From the NCBI GenBank assembly GCA_004802725.1, contig SGPM01000001.1:62001-126000 (forward strand): 64,000 nucleotides of DNA. The letters run 5' to 3'. The notes below the pieces were generated by a model that made no database searches, was not told the DNA's origin, and saw only the letters and a list, made by a program, of their open reading frames with translations. Numbering within the stretch: position 1 is the stretch's first letter; every line of letters starts with the position of its first letter. Shown here in pieces: positions 23,204 through 35,960 of this stretch. The position numbers and the translations under genes were made by a program. The DNA comes from Antrodiella citrinella. Taxonomy: Eukaryota > Basidiomycota > Agaricomycetes > Polyporales > Steccherinaceae.

Positions 23204-23210
23204 TATATAA
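23204..23210 (+). promoter_or_regulatory. TATA box of the polyubiquitin gene
   Basis: TATATAA lies 91 bp upstream of the ATG at 23301, a spacing that fits a strong TATA promoter with a short leader. Confidence 0.7.
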
Positions 23211-24659
<1,449 letters not shown>

Positions 24660-24919
24660 GGGCCTGACCTCTGCCTGTGTTGTCTGCAACATTGCCCCGA
24701 TCGTTGACAACTATCATGTACCATTACTACACTTACACGCAATCATACGCATATTGATGACTGAATATCCACGAACGAGTGAATCGTGCGGCAGTAGAAC
24801 TCAGTACTCAGGCCTCAGAATTGAGACGTTGTTTGATCTGCTTGCTCAACCTCCTGAACTCAAAGTCTCACGTCAACATGGTGGAGACAATGAGATGGAT
24901 ATCGTAGGGATACATTATG

Positions 24920-25945
24920 TCAATCATGAGCCTGCTCTGCGTCAGATCCCTCCTCAGCCTTCCTTTTTCGTTTCCTTTTCCTCCTGTGCCCTGCGTCCTC
25001 TGAAGGCTCATCCTGCGCTGGGCCGTCTGGTGCTCTTTTCGAACCTGTTGTCTGACTATCTTGGCTTTCGTCCTTTGATTTTCTCGAAGGCTCAGAAGCA
25101 GTTTTCTTCTTCTTGACACTGAGTGGGTTGGGTCTTTTTGGTCCTTTATGCTTCTTCCTGGGAGGCTCCGCTGTTGCAGCGGATGAAGCAGCTTTGACTT
25201 CAGACCTTGATGCGTGAAGTGACTTTTCTTCGTTCTGGGACGGGTGAAGTCTCAGCATACAAGGTTGTGATGTTCGGAATCAACTCACTGTTTCCTTAGC
25301 TTCCTGAGTAGCGTTGCTTGGTGGCTCCAATATCATCACAGAGCGATTCATATGGACTACGGGTACGGCTGGGATGGCTCGTAGTTTGTCACGGAGCTCG
25401 TCAGACTGCGTCGCAATGACGTAGCGATGCTTGTTAGTCTCGCCTAACCCAGATCCTTGTGAGCAGTTGTATGCATGCAAAAGCACGGCCTTGACGTACC
25501 AACAACGGACGCCAAACACTCATCTCCCGGTATAGGTTCCCGATGGTTACACTTCCGCCGTTCAAACGTCTTCGCAAGGTCGACAGCAGGCTGCTCCGAC
25601 TTCCCCTGCAGGTACAATTCGTGTATGCAGCATTGCGTGATCACTACACAGCAGCTTCGCCGTCAGATACAGTCAATATTCGCTGAAAGCTGAGCGGGAA
25701 CGGGACTCACTCGGTTTGACTGTGCCTTGGAGGACGACGTTGAGCTGCTTTACGAGCTCGTATTGGGCAGAGATGGCGGTTTTGCACATCTCCGAGTCCA
25801 CTGTAAGATAAAGCTATATGAAATGTTGTCCGTCTAGGTCAATTGGTCAAGACATACCGAGAACTTGATATGGTTGCCTAAATCCGAATGTCATGGAGTA
25901 CATAGACATGAGTTTGCGATACGCTTTTGCTCGTTTTTGACGCAT
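24920..25945 (-). CDS. rRNA-processing protein UTP23 (PIN-domain, small-subunit processome)
   Basis: UTP23 acts in the nucleolus in early 18S pre-rRNA processing and snR30 handling. The start at 25945 gives MRQKRAKAYRKLMSMYSMTF followed by GFRQPYQVL, matching the N-terminal RQK...FGxREPYQ signature. Later exons read VDSEMCKTAISAQYELVKQL, TQCCIHELYLQGKSEQPAVD, the zinc-type RRKCNHREPIPGDECLASVV (a C-x-H and later C, as in the family) and HRYVIATQSDELRDKLRAIP. The basic C-terminus carries GPKRPNPLSVKKKK, close to the GPNPLSCLKKKK motif of animal UTP23. Four or so introns are present. The degenerate PIN active site was not checked in full. It is convergent with polyubiquitin and divergent from EMC7. 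Confidence 0.92.
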
Positions 25946-26113
25946 GGTGACGATCTGTTTGTTTGAGTTCCCTGGGAAGGGTTGAGAGGAGAGACAGAGT
26001 GAACTTGTTACTTGGAGACTTGAAGGTTTTCGCAAGAAAAGGTTTGACGCTTGCCGTGCTTCCGGCCTCTATGGGCGCTTGTACATCTTGAACCTCGTCT
26101 TCGTCCTTTCAGA
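25946..26113. promoter_or_regulatory. Divergent promoter UTP23 / EMC7
   Basis: Only 168 bp lie between the two start codons. A CTTTCAGA just before the EMC7 ATG resembles a splice acceptor, but nothing upstream requires it. Confidence 0.55.
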
Positions 26114-27136
26114 ATGCGTCTGCCATCGTCCCTACTTCTTCTCGCCAGGTGAGCGACATCGAAGTTTCCATTATACTGTGACTTACTGTTTCTCTGCTAG
26201 CTCGTTCTGCTCTGCCCTTGCGTTGGATCTCAAGGGCCAGATACTCTGGAATGATGTATGCCCAGGCAAGTTATGCCATCATACCGAGGGTGCGCGTGTC
26301 TGACCAGCAGAACATGTAGACCTCGCACATCTAGGGCAAGCTCGTGTTCAGCTTGACGATGGACGACTGCATAGTGGTATTACTCGCGATGGTAGGTTCA
26401 CTATGTGCGTAATCCTCACCATGTAACACGGTCGCTATACTCAGCCCATTCGTTAGACCAAATGTTCCCAAAGGAATTTATATCCTTGAAGTCGTGGCAC
26501 ATGACCACGTATTCGACAAGGTATGTCACCATGTACAGTCCTCCTTGTTGCATCGCTTACCACAAGCTCTAGCTGCGGATAGACGTCGTAGAGACCGAGC
26601 TTCTGCCTGAAGTTCGACCTTACATCCCTGGAACACCATTGTCACCGCCAGCTCAGGTGTTGCTGTCATATCCAATCGTGCTCTATGCTAGGGCAGCATA
26701 CGACTTCTACATTCCGCGACAGTCATTCAATGTCCTTGCCATGTTCCAGAATCCGATGATGTTAATGATGGTGTTCACCGGAGTCATGGTTCTGGCCATG
26801 CCTTACCTCATGGTATGCATTTTTCTTCTCTCAAGTCTTGGGAATTTGTCTCTATCGAGCTCCATAGAAAAACATGGACCCAGAAGCATTGCAAGACTTC
26901 GGTAAACATCAGTCTAAGATTGCAGAGGTGCAGAACGCATTCCAGAGTGGTGACATCAAGTCAGGGTGAGTAGCTTTGTACGATCATTAGCTTTGCACAT
27001 ATCTCATCCTCCATGTAGGTTTTCTGCCATCATGAACAGCGGGGAAGAAGAGCCACGGAGTTCTGGCTCTGCTCCTGCAGCGAGACAAGGTACTCCGACC
27101 TCTAGAAACCGTGCACCCAAGAACAAGAGGCGATAG
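26114..27136 (+). CDS. ER membrane protein complex subunit 7 (EMC7)
   Basis: EMC7 is a lumenal-domain subunit of the ER membrane complex that inserts tail-anchored and multipass proteins. A signal peptide (MRLPSSLLLLASSFCSALA) leads into a beta-sandwich (LDLKGQILWNDVCPEHVDL...QLDDGRLHSGITRDGRFTIP, NVPKGIYILEVVAHDHVFDK), then PSYF-like DFYIPRQSFNVLAMFQNPMM and the single membrane helix (LMMVFTGVMVLAMPYLM). The tail starts KNMDPEALQDFGK and is Ser/Arg/Lys-rich, ending KNKRR, all as in animal EMC7. The intron at 26266-26310 starts with GC, not GT (AG|GCAAGT), and is needed to keep frame. About six introns in total. Confidence 0.92.
26266..26310 (+). other. GC-AG intron in EMC7
   Basis: This 45-bp intron has donor CAG|GCAAGT and acceptor CAGCAG. 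Splicing joins CCA G to AA CAT, giving VCPEHVDL in frame; no GT donor nearby gives the same continuity. Confidence 0.75.
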
Positions 27137-27446
27137 CTACGAGAACGAGGCTTAGTCCATAGTAACTAAGATTGACTGGAGATACCATGTATTCGCGCTA
27201 GATGTGCGCAGTTAAATAATGAGAGGGTCGGCGCTTGGATACCGTCACTACAAGTCGGTCGACTTCTCGACCACCATGTCTATACATCCACACTTCTTTC
27301 TGTAGGGTGACATTGCAATGGACAGATCGTGTCCATTGAGGAAGAGGAATTCATTGCCAGGTCCACGATACCGCGAGCGATAAGTATTACGATTGCAGTC
27401 TCCCTGGCGACGACTATTCGATAGGAAAACAGATGCGCGCACCTGC

Positions 27447-27455
27447 TATATAAAA
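27447..27455 (+). promoter_or_regulatory. TATA box of the CAP gene
   Basis: TATATAAAA lies about 185 bp upstream of the ATG at 27638, consistent with a regulated promoter for a secreted protein. Confidence 0.6.
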
Positions 27456-27637
27456 TCATCCGACAGCAAAACACGGCTTCGTCTTTCCTCTTCAACCTTT
27501 TCAAGTTCTCGAGCTCGGCGCAGGGCTCACAGTGCTGCTGGTGGCCCCTCCTTTACACACTCTTTCCTTTCAAATACGTTCACTAACATTTCAGCTGTAA
27601 CAAAACATTCCTTTCAATACAGAGCACTACCGAAAAC

Positions 27638-29028
27638 ATGGCTCGCCTAGCTGCTTTCAACGTGTTTGTGCTTGCCTTGATTATCGGGCTTGCTCCTGTT
27701 GTTTTGGCAGGTCCTGCTTGTGCTCGCAAGCTTCAAGGAAACGCGACTTGTGTCACAGAATGCGGGAAGAATTGGGGCTGGACAGGACGCACAATGGGTA
27801 CCGACCCGTGGGGCAATGTCATGAAAGTCAGCGTGACTGACGTGACATCAGGCAGCGTCGTAACCAAAGCATGCAAGCTGAGGTGAGTACAGAGCCATGA
27901 TCTTCGCGAAATGCTCTAATGTACGCTTCACAATAGACCTGATCAGGCAACACCTGTGGGGAATATTGCATCTGGTGCCCCTGCTTCATCCGCGACCTCT
28001 CCCCCTCCTGCACCATCTTCTACCGCTGCTAGCCTCACGAGCACACCTTCAAAGGCTGCTACTAGCGCTGCTCCCCAACGTAGCTCAAGCGCGACTGTTT
28101 CCACGCCCTCTCCTTCCCCAACCACCCGCAGCACGTCCACTGTTCCACCTGCTAGAACTGAGGTGGTAGAGCCGTCTTCGACTCACCATACGACCAGCAC
28201 ACCGCCTCCGCCGCCACCTTCGTCGTCCCCTCCTCCTCCTCCCCCTCCTCCGAAAACCACAGAACAAGCCCCGCCTCCCTCGCCGCCACCGTCACCTCCT
28301 CCTGCTACCACGAAGGCCCCACAGCCTCAGACAACAGCTGCTCAGAACAGCGTTGTTCCGTCGAGTGGAAGTGGTGGGACGTCTGCCAGTGACATCGCCG
28401 CTTATCTGGCAGGCCACAACACCATCAGAGCCCAGCATGGCGCTGCCCCCCTCACGTGGAGTGACGATGCGGCTGCCAAAGCTCAACAATGGGCTAACGG
28501 GTGCTTGTTCCAGCACTCTGGAGGAACTTTGGGACCTTTCGGCGAGAACTTGGCTGCAGGTACTGGACCCAGTTATGACATCCCTACTGCTATCAAGTCT
28601 TGGACTGATGAAGTTTGTAAGTGTGATTTGACTCAGAAATTTGGGTTATCTGCTGACCTCTTCCTTAGCGCAGTATGATCCCACCAACCCAGTTCCGTCT
28701 CATTTCACCCAGGTTCGTTCATGGATCAGTTGTTGTTACCTGTCGAGACTGATGCTGTTTTTCTGCTAGGTAGTGTGGAAAGCCACCACGGAGGTTGGAT
28801 GTGCCGTTCAATCCTGCAATGGAATTTTCGCAGCCAGCTTCGGAGTAAGGATCTATCTCATTGCGTCGGAGTGCAGTTTACTGACATGGCATCGCAGGAA
28901 GCCAAATACTTCGTATGCGAGTATTCGGTGCAGGGCAACATTATTGGTTCTTTCGCGTATGTACCACCACTGTCTGAGCCTGCGTAGTTTGCTGACGACC
29001 TGATTATAGACAAAACGTCCAGGTCTAG
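27638..29028 (+). CDS. Secreted CAP-superfamily (SCP/PR-1-like) protein with proline-rich linker
   Basis: CAP proteins are extracellular; fungal members bind sterols or fatty acids and some act at the host or wall interface. A signal peptide (MARLAAFNVFVLALIIGLA...VVLAG) is followed by a small Cys-containing module of about 60 residues (CARKLQGNATCVTECGKNWG), then an extended Ser/Thr/Pro linker with poly-Pro blocks (28200-28310). The CAP domain begins YLAGHNTIRAQHGAAPLTWS and has the motifs GPFGENLA, a spliced HFTQVVWKATTEVGCAVQSC, and YFVCEYSVQGNIIGS. The His and Glu of the usual cavity are visible in GHN, GEN and HFTQ. About five introns; the protein ends QNVQV. Confidence 0.92.
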
Positions 29029-29333
29029 ATCGACATCGTTTCCTTCGTTCTCTTGTTACCCTTTGCTTTATTTCGCTGGCGGGTCCGTGGCATACGTGCC
29101 CTTTTGTGTTTCGTACCGTGTACTGTGTGGGCCTGGTGCTGTTCTGTCAATGCAAGCCGAGCTTGAGTCTGAGAAAAGTGTATCCGTGTGTGACCTCTGA
29201 GAGAGAAGAAGCTGCGTGTCTGTCGAGTCCGGTTTAACTCCGGTCCGGGAATCACAACGAGCGCTAGTGACTGTGGAGGTCCGAGAGTTGCACTTTGTTC
29301 GTTCTGCACTGAGTCTTTCACGACGCTCGCTGC

Positions 29334-30384
29334 ATGTCTCGAGGGACGACGACCCTCTCCATATTCTTCTATGGTGTCAACGTCCTAGCCGCCACCTTCT
29401 TTATCTGCTTGTCTGCCGTCGCTCTCCTCTCGCAGGCAGTCCGAACTTCGCCCTCTCGGTCATGGAACCACAACTTCAATGCTGTGGTCATAGGAGCAGC
29501 ATATGCCATCATCGTGAGTAGCGGCCAGCCAACGCACATGAATATGTTTCTTAATTTGGGCTTTAGGCCTTTTCATCCATCGCATTCTGCTTGAAACGCC
29601 GCATTGCGGTTCATAGGCGGCTCCAGAGGATCTCGAAGGAGTATCATACTATCGGGAAGGGAGATGTACCAAGGGTGAGTCGTATCGCTTCAAGCGTAGT
29701 ACTGCTTGGTTCTGAAGCGTGGGTGTTGTAGTCGGTATATCGTTATATGCAGCAGGAGTATGCGCGGGCATGTTTGGTGACATACGAGTCGGAGCCGAAG
29801 GCAGCAGTTCAAGAAGGATGGGGGAAGCCAGGTACATTTCTTCGACTTCACTTCACACCTGAATCCTCACATAGTGTTTAGGAACTCCGCATGAAGGGAT
29901 TCGATATCGGTCTACCTTATTGCGCACCGTTCGGGACATTGGTGAGTCCTTCGCAATGTCTTCAGCATGAGTCCGAACCAAACGTTGTTCTCGGCTTCTC
30001 GTCCTTCATCAGATAAATTAGCACACGACGTAATTCCACGACATCCACCACTACGCCCCCACGACAGAATGCTTCATCATTTTCGCTTCATCTTGCCATT
30101 GTTCACAAAGGACCACGAAGGATTCACGCCACTACATTATTACGATTCCGCTATCCAACTCGCACGGCATAGTTCAAGGGAACCCACCGAAGCCGAGTTC
30201 ATCCTCGGGATGAAAGTTGCCGCAGAGATTATCGAGACGTACGTGCATGCGCTTACTGCGAACCCGTTATTTTGACTCATCGTGTTACCACGTCAATAGA
30301 TTGGAGGGATGTCGGGCTGAGATGGAGGCGGGCTCCATGTCCGAGCGATCAGAGTCTTTGTTTTCAGATACGAAGGTTTCGTAG
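29334..30384 (+). CDS. Probable Dlt1-like (defect at low temperature) membrane protein
   Basis: The start MSRGTTTLSIFFYGVNVLAA begins a first hydrophobic helix, followed by a loop (SQAVRTSPSRSWNHNF) and a second helix (NAVVIGAAYAII, continued after the first intron by FSSIAFCLKRRIAVHRRLQ). A soluble part follows: RISKEYHTIGKGDVPR, a Tyr-rich SVYRYMQQEYARACLVTYES, and a C-terminal domain with RPHDRMLHHFRFILPLF and LHYYDSAIQLARHSSREPTE. The last intron joins to TLEGCRAEMEAGSMSERSES and the protein ends DTKVS. Two N-terminal helices plus a cytosolic domain fit fungal proteins annotated as Dlt1, whose biochemical role is not known to me. About five introns. Confidence 0.72.
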
Positions 30385-31713
30385 CACTGGTAATGAAACG
30401 AACTTCCTTGTCGCCACATGCGTCTCCCCGAGCCCGATATCTTGCACACAGGATGTGTATCGATTGTCTGATATATGACGTGAACGCGTATGCTCTGATG
30501 CTATAAGGTGGGTGACATGACGAGACTATAAGCATGACATCTTTCTGTTCGCGTCGCTATACTCCAACAAGACAAAGGAGTTCCACTGGAACGACTGACA
30601 CTAACAAGGTACGACAGGGGTGACATAGGGTGACATGAGCGCGTGTGGATAGGAGAGGTACGTGCGGTCCGTCCTCGTCAACGCTGTCGACAGAGGTACG
30701 TGAGGAAAGGAGGACTCCGTGAGGAGGTGAGACCCTGTGGTTGGGGGTGGACGTCAGTGACGTCTCGGACGGGTGGCAAGGGAGCCGGGCTTCCCTCGTC
30801 CTTGCTGCGCGATTTGTCTCACTTTCACGAAGTCGCACATCGACGTACAGAAATCAAAAACACACTACTGTTGTGCGTAAAGAGAGACAAACCCAATGAA
30901 ATGTAAGGTATAGGTAGTACGAGTAGGTATGGTCACTATTAGTTGCAATATCCGAGAAGAGGTGTGATGACTAATGTCATATGAAAGCAAAGGCTGAGGC
31001 AGTCACGGTACGAACGTAGGGAGAGAACTGATGAGAATGAGGGGAGGTGGGAGGGTAAAGAAAAAGTGAACGAATGGGATTGACAACGAGTCTGAACACG
31101 TCGAGGAATGTGATGGATGGACGAGAGAGAGCGGATGGAGAAGGGACAAGCGCGCTTGGACGGACGTTGGTGGCCAGCCTCTCACCGCTTCGCGGGTGTT
31201 CGACCGGCACCGAAACAATGAACGTACTCGAATAAGGCGGAGAACAGAACTGAGGTACGCCAGGACCGGCGCTGGACATTCCGAAGACCACAGCCTAGGA
31301 CCAGGATGTCCTCAGGACGCCAGCAGCCTTCCAAGACGTCCTACTCACAAGTGTCGACGGATCTATTCGTGGTAGCAATCACCCTTGAGTGCGTCAACTC
31401 CAGCGGCCGATGTTTTCCTAAGCAGTGATAAGAATTGTTGCCATGTCACCTCGTTCGGAGTTCCTCGTCCTTCTCCCATTGCCGTGCATCAGTTGTCGGT
31501 CCGGCACCTGTGCTTGCGTAACAGAGTCTTGGACGACCTGCCTTCGTTCGAGGACCGGACCTAGGTACTGCATCGACGAATAGGAGGAAATACGGTGAAA
31601 GCGACGGAGAAGGAGAAGAATTTGCTGGTCGGATAGCTGTCATCGACAACGAGAGTCAGTATGTAGGACATATGGAGATAGAAAACTAACTTACCATGTC
31701 GTTTAGCACCTTC
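30385..31713. other. Intergenic region; probable spliced 3' UTR of the Zn2Cys6 gene at its right end
   Basis: No gene is recognised in this 1.3-kb stretch. On the minus strand, just beyond the stop of the regulator gene, 31694-31637 reads as an intron (GTAAGT...ACTGACT...GACAG), so the regulator's 3' untranslated region may be spliced. Elsewhere only short chance frames occur. Confidence 0.45.
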
Positions 31714-34700
31714 CTAGTAGAGCATGCTCGTGCCCTCAGTCACGCCCGGAATGTGGACCCCATTCTGCTGTTCGTTACCAGCAGCATATACATCGCCTGA
31801 TGCGAGCAGCCCCATATCGCGCATCAAGTACATCCACTGCTCGTTTAACACTGCGTGGTCTTCGAGGGGCATGTTCTCCGCATACCCCGCCATGTTGGCC
31901 GTCGGCACGCCACTGAACCCACTGAACCGCCCGTTCGTATCCACCACCCCATTCTCTCCCACCACCTGCGCAAACCCGCTATCGGCGTGAGAGCCGATAG
32001 TGCTGTTCTGTTGCACGTGCACGTTTGTCGGTGACATGGAAAGAGGCTGTGGCACATGGGAGAACACAGTGTCCGTCATGAACGACCGCGAAAAGGTCGG
32101 AGGCGCCGATGGGCCAGCTTGTGGGAACGGAGCTGCGAAAGCGGACATGTCGGACGAAGAGAACGACATCGGCGAGTCGGCGAGGGGCGTGGTCATATCC
32201 ACCAGAGCCACAGAGGAAGGGTAGAGCGAGAGGTAGTTCACGAGAGCGGGATGCACATCGTTAAACGCTTCGCGTATGTTCTGCGGCGGTGTTCCACCCG
32301 CACTTTCGCTGGACGACGTAGGGGCGTCTTCGGATAAGGCACTGTCCCAGCTCATGTCCGACGAGGAAGGGCGTGGGCTGTCAGTCCGACTTTTCTTGAC
32401 TTTGGGAGGATGACGCGAAAGGAGTTTGCTCGACATGACGCGAGTCTGGCCACCGAATATGGCAAGTCCGTCTGCAGCATTGCCCTCAGGACCTATATGT
32501 AAGTGCACGTTCAATGCGGGCGAGATGTGCTGGTTGCGAAACTGTTGATAAGATACCGTCGCTCTCGCTCGCAGGGTATTGAGCATAGGCTGTACCATTG
32601 TAAGACACGATCTCATCCTCAGAAATGAAAATAGTACTCACCAACGCTTGACGAGCCCTCCTGGAGTATCCGGATCCCTTCTTGAAGAGATCCACAGCAA
32701 GGTCGAGCTCTATGAGCGAAGTGGGCGCCATGGTCGCTCCAGGGCACCTTGCAACAGTAGCGCCCAATATCACCTGTAAATTACGGTATTATCAGCGACG
32801 ATCGAGCTCATTTTGTCTTGGGAACGTACGCAGGCAGTGAACGCATGCGTCCACAAGGTCCAAAACCTTCCGCACAAGCTCGGAAACCGTTCGCAATGGT
32901 GCAGGAAAGATTTTATCCAAACGGACGCGCATCGATTGGCGGCTAGGAATGAAGGCGCATACGGACTCTTGAGAGGGTTAGTAGGATGATCCAGTAGCGC
33001 TTGAGCGAAGAAAGTCCGGTGTGTCGCCATCATAGCTACTCAGGACAGTAAGCAACGGCAAAAAAACGTACAGAAGAACGACAAACCGACAGAGCGAAGC
33101 TGTGACATATAGCAGTTCTGCATACACAAGGCAGCATCGTAATATTCTTCGTCATCCGGTCTGGGGTAAAGCTTGGCCTTGGGCATGGATAATTGACGGA
33201 TCATCCGATCAATATCGAGGATCTTCTCGTAGTCTGGCGCTTCTGCGGCGAGAATGACATCATGAGCCTTCAAGATCAAGGACGCTGTAAAAGCGAGCTT
33301 CCACTGCCAATCTATTTAAGTGAGCTCAAATCATCTTGTCTACTGTGATAGTAGTCGAATGTCACGTACATCCTTCAAGGGGTTCTCCATCGTTTAAAGA
33401 CGCTTCCTCGTCAGCAGGTAGAGCGCAGTCAATATGCACTCGAGATGCAGTTAGCGGACGACCAAGAGTCATGCTCTTTCGACCTTTGAGTCAGGTACTG
33501 CACAGAATGCGCTCAAATTGAAGAATCCTCACAAGAGAAGCTTCGAATAGGAAGGTTTCCCAGAACAAATTCCTTCGGCGATCGACAACTTTAGGATCCA
33601 AACCCCACCGTGCACTATCGCGATCTGCAAAAAAGAGAGCAAGGCGTCGCCAGGGTCAGACGCTAAGTCAGCGGGACGGAAAGCACGTACGAAGACCAAG
33701 CTGAAGTATGCGAGGAAGAGACAGGTCATCGAAGTGCATGTTGTAAGGATTCAAATGAGAGACGTACTGCTTGCGCGAGCTTGCACCCCAGTGCAGCAAG
33801 CGACCAGGCGCTTTCCACCGAATATCTCGAGGAACACAAACTGTGATACGCTGACATCAAAGACACGGCCTGTACCGTCTCGAACTCTGGCGAGTCTAGA
33901 ATGGACCGCAAGGACAACGATGCGCGTCCAAGACGATAGTACTTCTCGGCTTCGCCATTGCACGGTTGCAAGGTGAGATCGACCAACGCGCCAATAGCCA
34001 GAATATTGAAAAGGACGGCTAGAAGATGGGGGCAACGGCCGCCACATCCAGACTTCGGGTGGTAACCGCCATTATTATTAAAATCGCCGACAGTCTTGTA
34101 AATTGGACTGAGGATTTCGTTGACGAGTTCATCTCGCTTGATCGGTCGGAAAGACCAAGAGAAGTGAGCGAGGTAAGCCTCGCACAACGCCCATGCGCGT
34201 TCCCGTGGAGGGAGCTCTCCTTCCAAGCGATGTAGGATCTCGTCCGTACCGTCTTGCACGATGGTGAGGGGGAACGTGATTGACATGTTCTCAAAGTCGT
34301 CATCAAGTTCAACAACCTCTAATTCGTGCTCATCACTACTGTCCGAGGAATCATTGAGTTGTTGGCCGACAGTCTGGTGACAAGATATACAGTCAGGAGA
34401 AGTATTGGAGGAGAGACAAAGTCCGCTCACTAGAAACAACGTCTGCGTAAAAGAAGCTCGTTGTTCAATATGAGTCGACAATAAGCAAAGCAACGAGTGT
34501 GACGTACCTCGGAACCCCCAGATCTCCCAATAAACTTCGTCTCACCGTGTTCGCCTACTGTGAGCGTACCTAAGGCATCAACTGAAGTTGCAAGCTTATT
34601 CCTCGCTGCTTCCTCATCAACTGTGTGGCGAACTTCAGGACCGTACTTGATGCCAAGGAGCTCGTCCCGTAGAAGGGGGTGCCTTTCATTGGATACACTC

Positions 34701-35182
34701 GCTTGGAAGATAGCCAAAGCATCTTCCAGCTGTCGTATGCGTTCGCTCATCTCTCCAATTTTGCGATGTAAGTGGTCCGTATCCGCTAGGATGAACCTGC
34801 ACCTCGGCAAATGAGCCTCTGTGAGTGGACGAAAATACAACAACGTACCTGGTACCCTGACCACCAGATAGCCTCCCTATGATACCATGCCAAAATCAAC
34901 ACTCGGACGACCAACGCACTCCGCGAACTCACCATTTGGACAAACTGTCGTACATCCCCTACGTATGCATGAACCACAGGGTAGCTTCTTGTCACATTTG
35001 AGTTTCAATCTGTGCCATGGTAGCGGTCATAGATGAATGATCAGCATGGCCATCAGTTCGCCAGGAACGAGACGCACACACCTTCTGCATTCCGCACACG
35101 ATATTTCCCCCCTAGCACGTTTGATTTCGATGTCTTCTTCAGAGGTAAGTTTCCTAGATGGCCTACGAGGTTCAGAGGGCAT
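31714..35182 (-). CDS. Zn2Cys6 transcription factor with fungal middle-homology domain
   Basis: This is a fungus-specific DNA-binding regulator. The first exon, MPSEPRRPSRKLTSEEDIEI...GEISCAECRR, is spliced to LKLKCDKKLPCGSC and IRRGCTTVCPNG, completing the binuclear cluster C-x2-C-x6-C-x5-C-x2-C-x8-C. A short coiled coil follows (HLHRKIGEMSERIRQLEDAL). The middle exons form a fungal_trans-type domain, with ERAWALCEAYLAHFSWSFRP, the FNILAIGALVDLTL helix, YRLGRASLSLRSILDSPEFE, TVQAVSLMSAYHSLCSSRYS and the ESAWSLAALGCKLAQAV segment. The last exon is Ser/Pro-rich, a likely activation tail, ending GVTEGTSMLY. Roughly a dozen introns. An in-frame ATG at 35233 could add 17 residues. Target genes cannot be read from the sequence; the GST gene is its upstream neighbour. 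Confidence 0.88.
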
Positions 35183-35960
35183 ATCCAGAACCAGAAGAGG
35201 GAGAGGACGGCGAATCAACGGCTCAGAGCGCAAAGTTATGACCAGTGATTGGATTTGGTCGGTGGAATGGGAGGGAGTAATGCCACTCGGCCTTTGACGT
35301 TTTCGGCAACTTTGGAGGTCTGTTAGTACCTGATCCTGAGAAGTTGAAAGACAAAGAATGGCGGGGAGCTGCCAGTGGTGGAAACAGCAGTCCAGCGGCC
35401 AGCCTGAGCGCCCCTCGTCGTCGCATGGCTTAGGCAGCGCCGCAGTTAGGCTATCGTCGAAATCTTTCGCTGATGGCAGTGATTAGAAATAATGATCAGA
35501 CGAGGATTCGAGCGACACCACTCAACGTCTCAACGTTCAACGTTCAATAGAGCCTCGTTAGCATCTCGTGTACCCATTTTACAGCTGTTTGCAAAATCGT
35601 ACGCGTGTCCGAGAATAATGGTTATCGGCTAGTGGAAATAGGCAGTATTTGAACGCCACCAACCAGCAGCTTGCGCGGCACGAGCATACTTTGATCAAAT
35701 TCCACCCTGCCGCCGCCGTCTTTCGTCGAATGTTATCTCGGTTAGTCTGAGAATTACGCTCCGCCCAAGCCTACAACTACACTTTGTTTTTCGGACATGC
35801 CAATGATTTCGCAAACTTCTGTAATGTCCTGGTCATACTGTTCTTCTGTTGCGATCCGCAATAATTGTATACAGATGACGCCATATACATTTCTGATAGC
35901 AGGGATGAATCAAGGGAAACATGTACAGTGAACAGAACATTCCAACCACTCTTGAATAAA
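35183..35960. other. Intergenic spacer with AACGTTC repeat
   Basis: This holds the promoter of the Zn2Cys6 gene and the 3' flank of the GST gene. A short degenerate array of the heptamer AACGTTC lies at 35524-35549. No gene is recognised. Confidence 0.5.

Noticed and set aside
28200..28320. CCTCCTCC-type repeat that might be a microsatellite or regulatory tract
   Set aside because: It is in frame in the CAP gene and encodes the proline-rich linker.
35500..35540. Possible tRNA B-box (GGATTCGAGCGACACC)
   Set aside because: No matching A-box, acceptor stem or anticodon arm could be laid out around it.
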